Assembly (NCBI GenBank): GCA_021234535.1
Contig: SFZH01000008.1
Span: 4,650,001 to 4,714,000, forward strand
Direction: 5' to 3'
Length of the DNA: 64,000 bases
Origin: Stichopus chloronotus
Taxonomy: Eukaryota; Echinodermata; Holothuroidea; Aspidochirotida; Stichopodidae
Below are positions 47,300-58,844 of the stretch, in pieces. The position numbers were made by a program, and so were the translations under genes. Positions within the stretch are counted from its first letter, which is position 1. Every line of letters starts with the position of its first letter. The notes under the pieces are model-generated. The model saw nothing but the letters and a program-made list of their open reading frames with translations, made no database searches and was not told the DNA's origin.

Positions 47300-49830
47300 T
47301 TTTCCTACTAGGAATAGCCAAATGATTTATGGCCATGGTAGCACATTGCACTTTTCAACTGATCAATATGCAGTGAGCGCAGCGAATGAAAGTTATAAAA
47401 ACTTAAGTTTTTGTTTGTGGTCACATGTTTGTTACAATTAATGGCAGGCATACACACTCTCATCAGCAACAGTTTGTGCTGGGAAAGGAAACACTCAGTG
47501 TGAATGTGAGGCAGCTATCTAGGCACTTGGGAGTGTAGGAATAGGACTCAGTATTTCAGACGACCACTCCTTTAGTATCAGGCTTTTCAAACCAAACCAA
47601 TTTATAACAGCCCCCTACTATACTGGCTTCATGAAGGTTATCTTGCGCCCATCACTTTTGTCTCAAGTACAGGCTGTATTAGTCCAGGCCACCACCCTAT
47701 CGTCATAGTTGACTGACACCAATGAATTCACTTCAAAAATTGAAGTTGCACTAGGAAAATACAAAACTTGTGATGAGATAAAATCAATAAATTCATGTTC
47801 AACTTGGGGGAGGGGCATACAGCGAAGAATGTGGAATCCATTTTATTCAAGTCTGACAAGAGTCCACTATACAACCTAACCAGTCTTAAATACCTGTGGT
47901 ATGCAGTCAATGCAATCTAGAGTATGCACAGTATACATAGTGTATGAGGAGCAGATAGTACACCACTGTAGGAGCATCAGTATTATTGCTGTACATTCAG
48001 AACAAATAGATCAACTGAATATTGCCTGCACACTGTTTTATTGGTATCGGGCTACAGGCACGCTAAACCTGACATTCCAACACATTTTGAACTCTCAAAC
48101 TGTAACTATTACAAATGTACAACTGGATCCACTATGAACTGTATAGAATTGCTTGGATAGAGTACTAGCGGTACTGTAACACTACATTCAGCAATCAACA
48201 ATTGCATGTACCTTCAGTAATTGATAATTTGAGAGAAGCATACAAGTCCTGCATACAAGTCCAGGGCAAACAAACAGTAATTAAAGTCAATGACATTTCA
48301 CAGGAGAGAGATAGTCACTAATTATCTGCACAACTAAATAGTTGACCAGTAGAACAGTATGTGTTCCCCCTCCTGATCATGTATACAGAAGCAGGGACAC
48401 CAATCACTTATCAGATGTGAGGAGGGGGTGGCAGAACAAAGTCAACCAGGTGACATGAAATGACCTGGTTCCCTGCCCCACACACATTTGAAAAATGGGG
48501 CTACATTGCAATAAACTGAAAGCACACTTTAACATTTCCAGGCGATCCCATTTTGGCCCAAAAGCACTGATCATGGAGGGGTGCAAAGCTCCCCTGTATG
48601 ACGTGGAGTAGATGAGGTACAAGTACTGTAGCATGAAAAAAATATTGGCTGTGTGATAGATACTGTAGTCCTGCGTGCTGGCAGGACTGTCTAAGTTGGG
48701 CACCATCATCTGTTGGTGTGAAGTGCACAAATAAATGTCTTGCTTTACAAGCCAAAAGATGGCAGGAAGGGGCACTTTCTAAGCTTCATGCACCCTGTCT
48801 TGAAATATGAATCTCCTAGCTGTCTGCGATTTCGTAATTATTGGGAAACTTAATCTATGGTTAATTGCTATTACATATATCAGATGGGCTGAGGTGATAC
48901 AAAAATAACAATGAGCTATGCCTCCTCGTTAATTTATTCTGAAAGCATTTTTGGGGTAGGATGAGGCTAAACTGCAATGAAGTGAACGAAGAAGTAATAT
49001 CTCAAACATTGCAAAACTATTTTCCTTTGTTTGACTGACTTGTTTCTGCTTGCCATATTGGCACCAGATTGCATAGCAGTTTACATAGCTCTGTGACTGA
49101 GAAGGTGTAATCATATAGACCAAAATGCAATGCAGGATGCAGTGATGTAATACGCATGTAGTTTAATAAGGGAGACCTGAACTAAGTTTCAGAATGCTGT
49201 AATATTGTGGGGTTGTGAGGCTAAGTATAATGTTATAACATAGTTGTTATAGTATGAATACACAGCATAATTAAGCATTTCACAGAACTGTCCAGGACTT
49301 TATGTTTGGCCAAAAGTCCAAAACATCACAGTTTTTCCTCTTTGCCGCTATTGATGGGAATATACAGGTAGGGGCATTTTGATTTTGCTTCCACTAAAAA
49401 GTGTGGGGGGGGGGAGAAACATGTTGTGTCATGGCCCTTAGCTAGAAAAGTAGTGGATTGACATGTTTCCCTGTCCTCCAGGATCACTGCCTATATATTG
49501 TTCATGAACCATTTTTTATTTACAGGACTGCTGCTTTTAAACAAACATATTTCTCAATTTCTTATAAAATATTCATTAAGAAGGCCAATTGTACTCTTTT
49601 CTTTGTCTATTTTTCCTACACCTTATTGAACACACAATTCCTTTTTGATTATTTTATAAGTCCAAGATAGTTCCAAGTAATTAAACCATAAGTGTGCTCA
49701 GTACAGTATCCACATGCAATTTTATCTTTATTCTCAATGCATAGTGTGACATAGAGGATAAAAACAGTGAACTTAGCGGGTTTCAAAAACTTTACTTTGT
49801 ATGAAATATGTCATAGATATCTGTCAACAG
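47300..49830. other. Intron between the two motif clusters
   Basis: I see no coding motif here. A minus-strand open frame over 48404-48775 has no recognisable family signature. The interval may be the interior of a larger element bounded by the motif clusters. Confidence 0.3.
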
Positions 49831-49833
49831 TTT

Positions 49834-50986
49834 TATGTAACGTCCGCAACAAAAAGTTGGTAGTGCTGTGAATCACGGGGAATACATGTTAGCCCAACTT
49901 ACTAATGCAGGTATTCAGTTGTTTGATTTTCCTACATTTTGAAAACTATTTCTAGTACAAAATACTAATACAGTGGTAAAGCCATACAGATTGTTCATGC
50001 ATGAAAGTGACCACAATTCATAATGGACCACTTGAAAAATTCAAAACACAAGGGTCCACTCATCACATAAATATATCCAAATTGTTGGAATGACTCCAAT
50101 TTACATTCTAGCAAAAACAGGACACCACCTTAAAAGAAGAGATACAATTAAATCAATTCTGTAGTAAATGATGATATTGCATTCTCATATAACATCAAAA
50201 ATTTCCGTCAACAATTACTGAGGTAACATCCGCAACGCATCTTTCTAGTTATTAATGTGCCAAAAGTAAATGCACCTAACATTTTACTTTTTATAGACAC
50301 TATAAGCAGTGTTGATACATTTAATGCACATAACATTACATAACTGTTTATTATTTGTTATGTATTTCACAAAAAATCACATTTTCTGTTGCAGATGTTA
50401 CACTCTGTTGCGGACGTTACATGTGTTGACGGAATTCCTAATTTGCTCCATATCACTAAAGTGTAATATGTAGGGAAGAACTATATTGTCCAATACAAAG
50501 GGTGTAGGGAGTCTTTGCACTAAATGCAAAAAGTGAAACAAAATCTCACTGCAACTTCAAGATACTTGGCTTAAAACAATGTTGCGGACGTTACAAAAGT
50601 GTTGATGGAAAATGTCAATTTTTTTTCAAAGTCACATGTTCCTGAAAAACAATGGATAATGTAAACTCTTATGTTTGTGATATGTATTGGTTTAACATAA
50701 TATTCTGGGTAAGCACACTAGACATTCAAGTTTCTTTTTTATCTTACACTGAAGGACATGTTAAGTTAGCATACAATTGCTGACGGAAAATGTAACGTCC
50801 GCAACATCATCTTTGTGTGACTACCAACCTAAAATATAGGAACATTTTTAAGATGATTGTTTATTGTAATAATCCCCCTTCATCATGTTTCAAAGTCATA
50901 ATTATGTTAATCCCATACATTATTTTTTGTTGAAATGACAGTCCTGGCAATGTTCTGCCCATTTTATGTTGCGAATTTCTGTCAAC
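49834..50986. repeat. Cluster 2 of the TGTTGCGGACGTTACA motif
   Basis: Minus-strand copies lie at 49834-49851, 50224-50237 and 50791-50806. Plus-strand copies lie at 50387 (variant), 50406 and 50580. A shortened form (TGTTGCGAATTTCTGTCAACA) lies at about 50967-50986. Most are accompanied within 5-20 bp by a second motif, TGTTGACGGAAA or its inverse (for example 50421, 50600, 50201, 50781). Confidence 0.75.
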
Positions 50987-51379
50987 AGTTTTGGACAAAA
51001 GTAGCAAGAAGCATGCATTAAGAGAAATCGCTCAACTTTCATTATGCTATGGTAGCTCAAGCAATACCTATGCATAATAAATATAATAATATAATTTGCT
51101 TAACTAGAAACATATTTCCACAAGGATCTCTGAACAGACAATCAGACTTTTTGCACATGTTAAAACATCCACAGCCGTATACATTCACTTTTAGCACAAT
51201 ACTGGAAAGGGGTGCAGGGTTTCATGTCACCCTCTGAACTAAGAATTAGGATTAAAATTGCAAAGGTCATATGTGCAGAATTGCACCAGAAAATGCAATG
51301 TCACATGAAGAGTTTTGTCCTGTGCAAAATTGCACAAGAAAATATTGTTCTATCCTTGCTGTTTAGTATCAACCAGAAG

Positions 51380-51770
51380 TCCAATGACTTTGAGATTCTT
51401 TGCTAATATTCACAGAAAACAAAGGACAATACATACCAATTTTGACCCTTTGTGGAATACCATGTCTACACTTTACAAACTATAATCTCTACTGACTTCA
51501 AAATGACCTTTGACCTCCATCAGAGGTGACAGAGCTCATCTGCTCATCAAGATCTACCAACGATAACAACTTGAAGATCCAAAAACATTCAGTTGTAGAG
51601 GTAGTTCTTTAATTGGTTTTCATAGTTCAACCTTTAGTGACCTTGAATGACCTTTGAGCTCCATGAACAAATGGCAAAAAACATCCACTTACAATGGGCT
51701 ACCAACACACAACTTTTGAATTTCCAGCAACATTCAATTGCTGAGATACCAATCATAAAAGGCTCATTGA
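51380..51770 (+). repeat. Short monomer array element, 3'-truncated
   Basis: The start, GAGATTCTTTGCTAATATTC, is a mutated version of the 5' end seen at 9496 and 20037. Two to three monomers follow, with a perfect DR1 site at 51504-51516 and a near match at about 51648. The microsatellite and hairpin are missing. Confidence 0.55.
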
Positions 51771-52237
51771 GTTGTTTTGTGAAATTCACCAATTTTTTTC
51801 TAAACCTGTCAAGTTTCCTTCACATTCTGACAATAAATGGTCAAACTAAGAGGATCCCAATGTTTCACATACAATGGAACATATATGAGTGAGCACTTAA
51901 TGATTTAATTTGGTTATTAAATTTTATTAATATTTGGTTATTTGTGACCAGACACTTTTAATATTAGTACTTTAATCACATGCACACAACCAGTACAAGT
52001 AACTGTCAAAATTCAAAAATTTTGACAATTTCATAACTATTGGATGTGAAACTTGACTAAAAATGCTAATTGTAAGTATTGTAATGTGTTTTTACCCTTC
52101 AAAATCACAATCTTTATTAATATCAACTCAATGAGCCCCTTAATACATTATACAGAATTTAACTCTTTATACCCTATACTTCTACCTATAGTTCAAATAA
52201 ACAGATTGTATTAAGATATCACATTCACTGAACTTAC

Positions 52238-52423
52238 TTTGAACTGTATATTGCATGGTTTGCTTACAAAGGCACATCCTCTGAATTCTCTTCCTGCAGC
52301 TATCTGCTTTCTAATAATACCAGCTCTGTGTTTGTCCAGTGCATTTGCCATGATTTCCTTCTCCATTTTGCTAGAATAATTCAAGGTGTAGGTCATTTCT
52401 TCATCTGTCGGTACCTTCAAATG
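52238..52423 (-). CDS. CFAP74: CFAP74-like exon 2 of window
   Basis: This 186-bp phase-0 exon encodes 62 residues. The acceptor TTTTTAG precedes CATTTGAAG, and the donor is TTCAAA followed by GTAAGT. The peptide runs HLKVPTDEEMTYTLNYSS, then a charged helical stretch with KMEKEIMANALDKHRAGI, then GREFRGCAFVSKPCNIQFK. The helical basic segment followed by the SKP-x4-FK motif is what I recall leading into the first ASH domain of CFAP74. The next exon continues FK with DFVVGK, completing the typical FKDFxVGK start of an ASH strand across the junction. Confidence 0.8.
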
Positions 52424-54990
52424 CTAAAATTCAAAAGAATATACAGTACATGAATGTTATACAAGCAACATTGCTTCAAACAAACATTTGTGTAGTAATG
52501 GGGTATAACCTGAACATAACTTTGGTAACGCCTACATGATTGTTTTGACATACTGTGACTGACATTTGCTGTAATGTGTGCAATACTGATCGGTATAACT
52601 AATAGGAGATACTCAGCCTGGATTGCATCACTCTTTATTTACATGCATGCAGAGGTCAGTAATGGAGTGTTGACATTCCTGGGCAGGCAATCAAGAGTAA
52701 AACACACCTAAAGACAATATTATGCAGCAGGCCACACCACCACTAACTTCTGTTGTTACAGTGGTCTATTGTTCTCAACAAGATGCAGACTTCTGCAACA
52801 GCCTATGTCACAGCTGCACAGCATGCTTCTAACATGGTTCATGGGAAAGTGGCTAAAAACCCAAATCAGGTAAAGGTCAGATCATAATTGTTAGTGGTCA
52901 GCTCTTATTTTGTCCAGTGTTCTGACATGTATGTGACACCTTAAAACAATTAACCATCAGCACTATTAGGCATGTGAATATCAAACACTGTTTCATATTG
53001 TGGCAAATACTGTTACAGATTTTCCTGTCCACTACGGCACTTTCTGACTACATTTGCCATTTGTAAATCAATTTTTACCATAAATCTGTTCAAAAAATAT
53101 AGGCTTACACTTGATTTCGTAGAACAAAGTGCAAACTGTTATGTAAGATGTACATCAAAACTACTTATCTGCCTTTGAGATAACATTTTTACAAGCAGAA
53201 CCTCACTTTCAAAGTTTGACCCCTCACAACAACTTTCTAAGTCTGACCTTTTTGAAAATCTGTGAAAATGTAACCACTCATAAAGCTTTCCTACTAATTA
53301 CATGTGAGCTTAAGTGGTGTTTAAGGGTAGAGATAAATGCATGTTTCTGAGATTTTCAAACTTGCTACTGCCTCCAGTTTAAATTTGTTATCACTCGAAG
53401 ACACAAGGATTTTTGTGCTCATAATGAGAAACAACTTGCAAAACATGAAAACTGAGAAGTCTGGGTGTCTTGAAATAGGGTGTGCTCAAGCGAGTTACAC
53501 AAAGATACATACGGGTGTTTCCGTAAGTAGGGGTGCCAACTTGTGACTTTTCCACCAAAATTTCAAAATGACTTCAGCTACTAATTATGTGCATATAAAA
53601 ACTAATAACTAAATGTATTAAGTGAAAAAACAAAATTCACCATGACGGCTTAACCTGTTTTAATGACATATACGTTCAAACATAACTGAAGGCACAAAAT
53701 TCCTGATGTAAATGGGTCACCAAATCCAAAGTTTGTTTCCTTCCCAGCTTTTAAACAAGCTGTGAGTTTAACAGAATTTTTCTTTAAATAACTTCTTTCA
53801 GGCTAAGGTTTCACATGAAAAGAACAATAGAAATGTAGACTATATCCTTCAGCCTTTTTTTTAAATCCACCAATTGTTTTAGTGAAAAATATGTAATTTT
53901 ATGAGATTTTAAGTTAACACTTATTTTATGATAGTTACTCTTTCTTTTTATACTCTTTTCTGCACAATGTATGGACCGGAGAAGATTCCCTTTACAGAAG
54001 TCAAAGCAAAGAAAAGGATTGAATTTGGCAAGCAGAAAAAATATGATGTGTTAAAGATTTGGTTTCCTATGTAATTGGGACTTATTGTCCTTTTGGCTTA
54101 GCTAAAATACCACATCTACATACATAAACTCAACAGACAGAGTGGGGGATAATACAGATGAGCAAAGTAGAATATAGGTGACCGACAAGTCGATGAAAAC
54201 TGAAATAGCATTGGCCCACCCCTCTCCCTTGCAGTATTTAATTCAGCTCATTGTGTATATCATGCCCACAGGCCTCCATTTCATGGACTTTTTATGGCTG
54301 TCTGACTTCTTTTAGGTTCTATTTTCAAGGTTCTATTTTCCGGGTTCCATTTTTGGTTCTTCAAGTAGAAAGTTGGGTTGTCCAATTATTTACAACTACA
54401 GTGCATGCATTGCACTGCTGATCTGACCCAGAAGTATTTTATTCCAAAATACTGACAACTGTCAGTCATGTACCACTGACCAGTGTTTACTTTGAAGTGC
54501 ATGATGTACAAATCGAGCACTGACTTTCAAAATCCTGAAAAAGAAACTACAGACTTATTGTGGCAATTGATGACAATTAAGAAAAGAATATCTGAAAAAA
54601 AGGTCACGTAATCAGGTAATTAAAAATAAAAACTACACGCAGTTTTTACTGACGTGTACACATGTAGGAGATGCCCCTGCCCCTTCAAGCAAAACAACAG
54701 TAGGAATGGTGTCAGTATCTGTTTTTGTGCTATTGAAGTCACATTGGGATATGCAGGAAGAAGAATACCAATGCTGATTTATCCAGAGGGTATTATGCTA
54801 CATGCGACTGATGGAAGATAAGTTCTCTCTAAAAGTCCTATTATGCCATGGAGTAAATCTACAAAGTATGCATTTCTTTCATCTTAGTTACCCAGATGTA
54901 CTGACCTCTGTACAATTAACAATGTGTTTATTTCATAAACATGCAGTATATGACCACAAATAATGATGAATTCATTTGCTTTATAATGTT
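52424..54990. other. Intron without recognised elements
   Basis: AT-rich intron. TTGAGATAACATTTTTACAAG near 53175 may be a single decayed monomer. Nothing else is supported. Confidence 0.3.
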
Positions 54991-55526
54991 AAAAGATACC
55001 TGCTACATACTAACTTTTCCAGGATTTCTATCTTCAGATATTGTGTTGAAAAACTAAATTTTAAGCATTTGACCTCAGGTGACTTCAGGTAACTACGAAA
55101 CCCCACAAAGAACAACAGGGTTACCCCCTCACTTTTGAAAAATTGTTTGCCTTTTTCAAAGGTACTAGATGCAAAATGGTGCACCATTTCCATCTTTCTC
55201 TTTATGTTTGTATTCCAAAAATGCACAACCTTTCCTGGAATAACTTTTGAATTTTTTTTTTGAGGGGGTGCATTGTCCTCCTGTGCCCCTGTGTGGCTAT
55301 GTGTCTGTGCACAAGCAATCATGATCGCATAGGTTTCTCTTTTCATTAACACTAACAAAAAATGTCTGTAGAAAATTCCCACTCCTTTGTTACCGTAATT
55401 CCTACATGTCTTGGACAGTCTTCATCATTCAATAGTAAGATAGCTGGCATAAATAAAATAAAAAACAAAGAACAAACTGTAACAGTAATAAAAAAGTGCC
55501 AAAATAAAAAATATCATCCCTGAAAA

Positions 55527-56165
55527 GTTTGCACTTTTGCAGATGAATCCAGATCCAACTTGAACTGACAGTATGCAACCACCATTATTGGACCAGCAGA
55601 TCAGTGGACAAAAGGAAGGGAACTTGATGGGGATGGGGATTGAAGAAGAAAATTTAAAATAGAACTTTACAAGAGCGCCCTGTGAATTCTTTCACCCATC
55701 TCTAATGGTTATTGCAAATATCTGATTGAGATTGGTCTCAACTGCATTGTGCTGGAATCATGAGTTTCCAATTTGTTTCATGGAACACTGTTACATACGT
55801 TGAATTACTTTTAAATTATTTTTTCAGAAGTTTATGAACTTTTGACTTAAAATATGCCGTCCAGTCCAAAATGACCTGGTGTAAACTTAACAATATATTC
55901 AAAACTATATAAAACATTGACAAAGACTTTTGATCAAAAATTGTTTGAAAATCTTAAAGTCTGTTCCTCTATTGTAAGGCACTTAATTAGAAACATGTGT
56001 TGGTTAGGCTATAACTTTAGTAGGCCTATATACATTTACATGTTAGGCAACAGCAAAAGTCCCGAGTCAAGGTAAAGACAAATGCTTTATACAAAAAACC
56101 GTCAAATTAAACTTTGCGATAACATTGCAGATTATTAATTTAGGGTCCTTTCCATATGCCAAGCT
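55527..56165 (+). repeat. Dispersed repeat, copy B
   Basis: Diverged, colinear relative of 24083-24690 with shared blocks such as GTGAATTCTTTCACCCAT, AAAATCTTAAAGTCTGTTC-like text, ACATGTGTTGGTTAGG and TTACATGTTAGGCAAC, ending in TGCAGATTATTAATTTAGGG. The element type is unknown. Confidence 0.6.
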
Positions 56166-56279
56166 AATGGTTTTGGCACCTTTTACTGACTGGGGTGCTT
56201 TAGACTTTTTTGACGATCGCTCTCTTCCCTGAATCGTTGCTATCACCTTACTGCAGACTGCACTGAGAGAATTAAGCAA

Positions 56280-58160
56280 CTACTACAATTGTGATCAAGA
56301 GAAATTTTTACTATAAACTTTGACAACTTTTACTATGCCCTGGAAATAGTTGTAATGTTATGGTTTCAATAATGGTACAAGCAAATCTTGGGGGATGCAA
56401 CTCTTAAAACTCCTAATACATGTACTATTCATATCAAAAGGGTAAAATAATGATGTTAACATTTCTTCTACGGGTGCGATACTTCCACATGCAGAGAAAT
56501 GTCAGAAAATTGTTTCCTTTGCCATAGCATAATTTGGTACAAAAACCTGACTCCCACAATAAGAGAGTGGTCAGTGTCAGAAACTTAGCAATGAATGTTA
56601 CGTCATATCAGTAGCTGCACCAAAATGCTGAAAGGTGATGAAATTTATTACATCCAAGTCGGTTAATTTGTTTATCCTTTCTGATACGATACGTGCTACT
56701 TTTTGTGCTTAATTAATTGTAATTAAGTTAATCCAATCGCTAATGAGGAAACTAAAGTGAAATTGACAGTAAAACATCACAGACAAAAGCACCGACTTAT
56801 ATATCAGCCCTCATAAAATGGTATGACCAGATGGTACGTAGTTCTACCATGGGACATGTAGAAAACGATTCTTTTCCCTTTTTAAGCCTCGCATAAAAAA
56901 GTACCTCTAGAATGAAGTTTCTAAAACAAAATTAATCCATTGTAACACCTGTACAATGGCAAGGAGGATTATCAAACGAACCAGGTGAAGAGTATTGCAA
57001 TCACAATAGAGTTTTGAAAATATGTAAACAAAACTCAAAGTAGGTTGTGTCCTGTTCAACCTAAGCTTAAAAGTGCAGCCAATAGATCCAGGATATTTCG
57101 TACAGTGTCAATATTTTTAAAATGGAACATTAACTTCATTCCATGAAAAACACATTTGGGAGGCAAAAATATGTCTTCTGACCAAATTCCGTAATGAAAT
57201 AGTAATTATGTGACATCACCACATAAAAATATTTTTCACCTAAAAAGGGGATACCAAAGAGTTTGATGATGTAGATTGGCAACATCACAAGTAATGTGGA
57301 AGTCCAGGGGCTTTCAGTATAGCTGGCACGCAGTACAATATCGTGTATTATGTGCGTTACGACAGTATGTGTGTACCAGACAGAAACAAGGGGAGAAAAC
57401 TCCCAACGTGAAAAAATGCGGGACATAAAATTTTTCGAGATTTGTAACTAATGTATGAGATGAAAATTTACGTGGTGAAACATGTTTTAGTGATCATGTA
57501 ACTTGTGAAACACACAATCCTACTGCATGTGAGTGCCTGCGCAGAAAATGTTTAAGCTTGCTTTAATTCTTCTTGACTTACAATGGATAAGGTAAGAACG
57601 AAGGCAAGTAAAAACAGGATAAGTAATCACAATTTTTCATGGAATGAAATTTCAGGCAAAAGTCATGGGGCACAATGGGTTTGCAACTGTATATTTGGAC
57701 ACTCAAAATTAAGCTTAAGCTGGGAGCTCTTGATATGAGAGATACATTTCCAGTCTTTGCAATTAACGATAATTCAGTCTAAAATACTTTGAAATTTGAT
57801 GCAAAGAAACACAAAATGGTAAAAAACATACAGCTAGGGCAAGTGGCTCCCCTATTTATGGAAACACCCATACACAAATTGGAGTACGCAGTTTACTTGT
57901 CCACAAGTGGCAAATAACCAAGCAATGGCTAAAGAGTACCACATTCTTCCTTGTACATATACGTGTATAAAAATGAGGTAATTGTCTTGATACTTTCTTG
58001 GTAATAGAATTTTCATAAATGGACAGAGTGTGAAACACGAACTGAAAAGCAAACACAAGTGTGAAATTTGGTAAAATTCTTACAATTTGTAGTAAAGATC
58101 TACACAATCTGTCAGTTGTCCCATGGAGACTTACTCTTTGATGATTACTTGCAAAACATA
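56280..58160. other. Intron without recognised elements
   Basis: Unique AT-rich sequence upstream of exon 2. No supported features. Confidence 0.35.
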
Positions 58161-58239
58161 TTCACTCATAACGTTTAATAATGGAACCACTCTTCAGTGT
58201 TAATCTCTACACTTTGTGTCAATATAGACTTGCACTCAC

Positions 58240-58410
58240 TCTGTATGGCTTAGGTGCACTATTCCAAAGTCCTTCAAACTCTGGCTGTGCTAAATCTTCT
58301 GGTAGTTTTCCTTCCCTTGTCATTCCTTTCATGTCATCTTGGCTTTTTGTCCTGCAGGGATTCATTACATCTTCATCATCAGAGGATTCCTCCATCAATG
58401 CAGCAGAGAC
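58240..58410 (-). CDS. CFAP74: CFAP74-like exon 1 of window
   Basis: This 171-bp phase-0 exon encodes 57 residues. The acceptor is read as TTGGAG followed by GTCTCTGCTGC. The donor is CATACAGA followed by GTGAGT. The peptide is acidic at the start (MEESSDDEDVMNP) and ends LPEDLAQPEFEGLWNSAPKP-YR. The acidic stretch suggests a flexible linker upstream of the first ASH domain. The acceptor is the least certain boundary, because the open frame continues upstream across a poor polypyrimidine tract. It joins in phase to the exon at 52238-52423. Confidence 0.6.
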
Positions 58411-58844
58411 CTCCAACAAAGCAAAACCCAAATCAAGGTTTTATAGTTAGTAGCTTACACTGTACAAAACCTGTTATAATTAATACCATGTTTAAAATAT
58501 CAGGTCCACTTACCTTTAAACACTGTATCCAATTAATGACACATTAATTCTACAACAAAGGGTTGTTTTTTTAGGGAAGGTGAACACAAATTGCCCAGAC
58601 AAGATTACAAGCCAGAAGGGGAAGTTCACCTGAGTATGTGATGGAATTTACTGCTGGTAACTACACTATACTTGAGACTACAGCACCAATTTTAGAATCC
58701 ACTTTAACCTCAATACAAGGTGATCATGCTGGCATATCCTTCTAACTACAGTTTGACCGTCATTCTTAACAATTGGTTTAAGGTATCTTACCCTGTCAGT
58801 TACATCTGCTTTCATATGTTATTCTGTTTGAAGTGTGTCAAGAC

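Larger units (their letters stand above)
944..58410 (-). other. CFAP74: CFAP74-like gene, internal portion (10 exons)
   Basis: This is the gene span on the minus strand, covering ten exons whose introns are roughly 5.8, 8.1, 10.6, 15.4, 0.48, 5.6, 6.4, 0.22 and 3.6 kb in order of transcription. All junctions use AG acceptors and GT donors, and the phases agree (0,0,2,0,0,1,0,1,1), giving 407 codons without a stop. Known of the family: CFAP74 is a conserved protein of the motile-cilium central apparatus with repeated ASH/PapD-like domains. Seen here: a GREF..AFVSKP segment, the strand DFVVGKSYKKKIVLTNVSY, the segment INEDLFGEVHFLAQTGRFSV, and a second domain starting SVDFGAQVIGETLRQTITI. The assignment to CFAP74 rather than HYDIN or DLEC1 is from memory of family sequences. 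Neither the N-terminus nor the C-terminus is present. Confidence 0.75.

Noticed and set aside
48404..48775. 123-codon minus-strand open frame
   Set aside because: It overlaps another open frame in a second phase, has no motif, and has no splice signals in phase with the host gene.
56067..56279. Possible extra CFAP74-like exon with a Ser/Lys-rich peptide (GRERSSKKSKAPQSVKG)
   Set aside because: The donor candidate (GTGCCA) is weak and the acceptor ambiguous. The flanking exons already join in phase without it.
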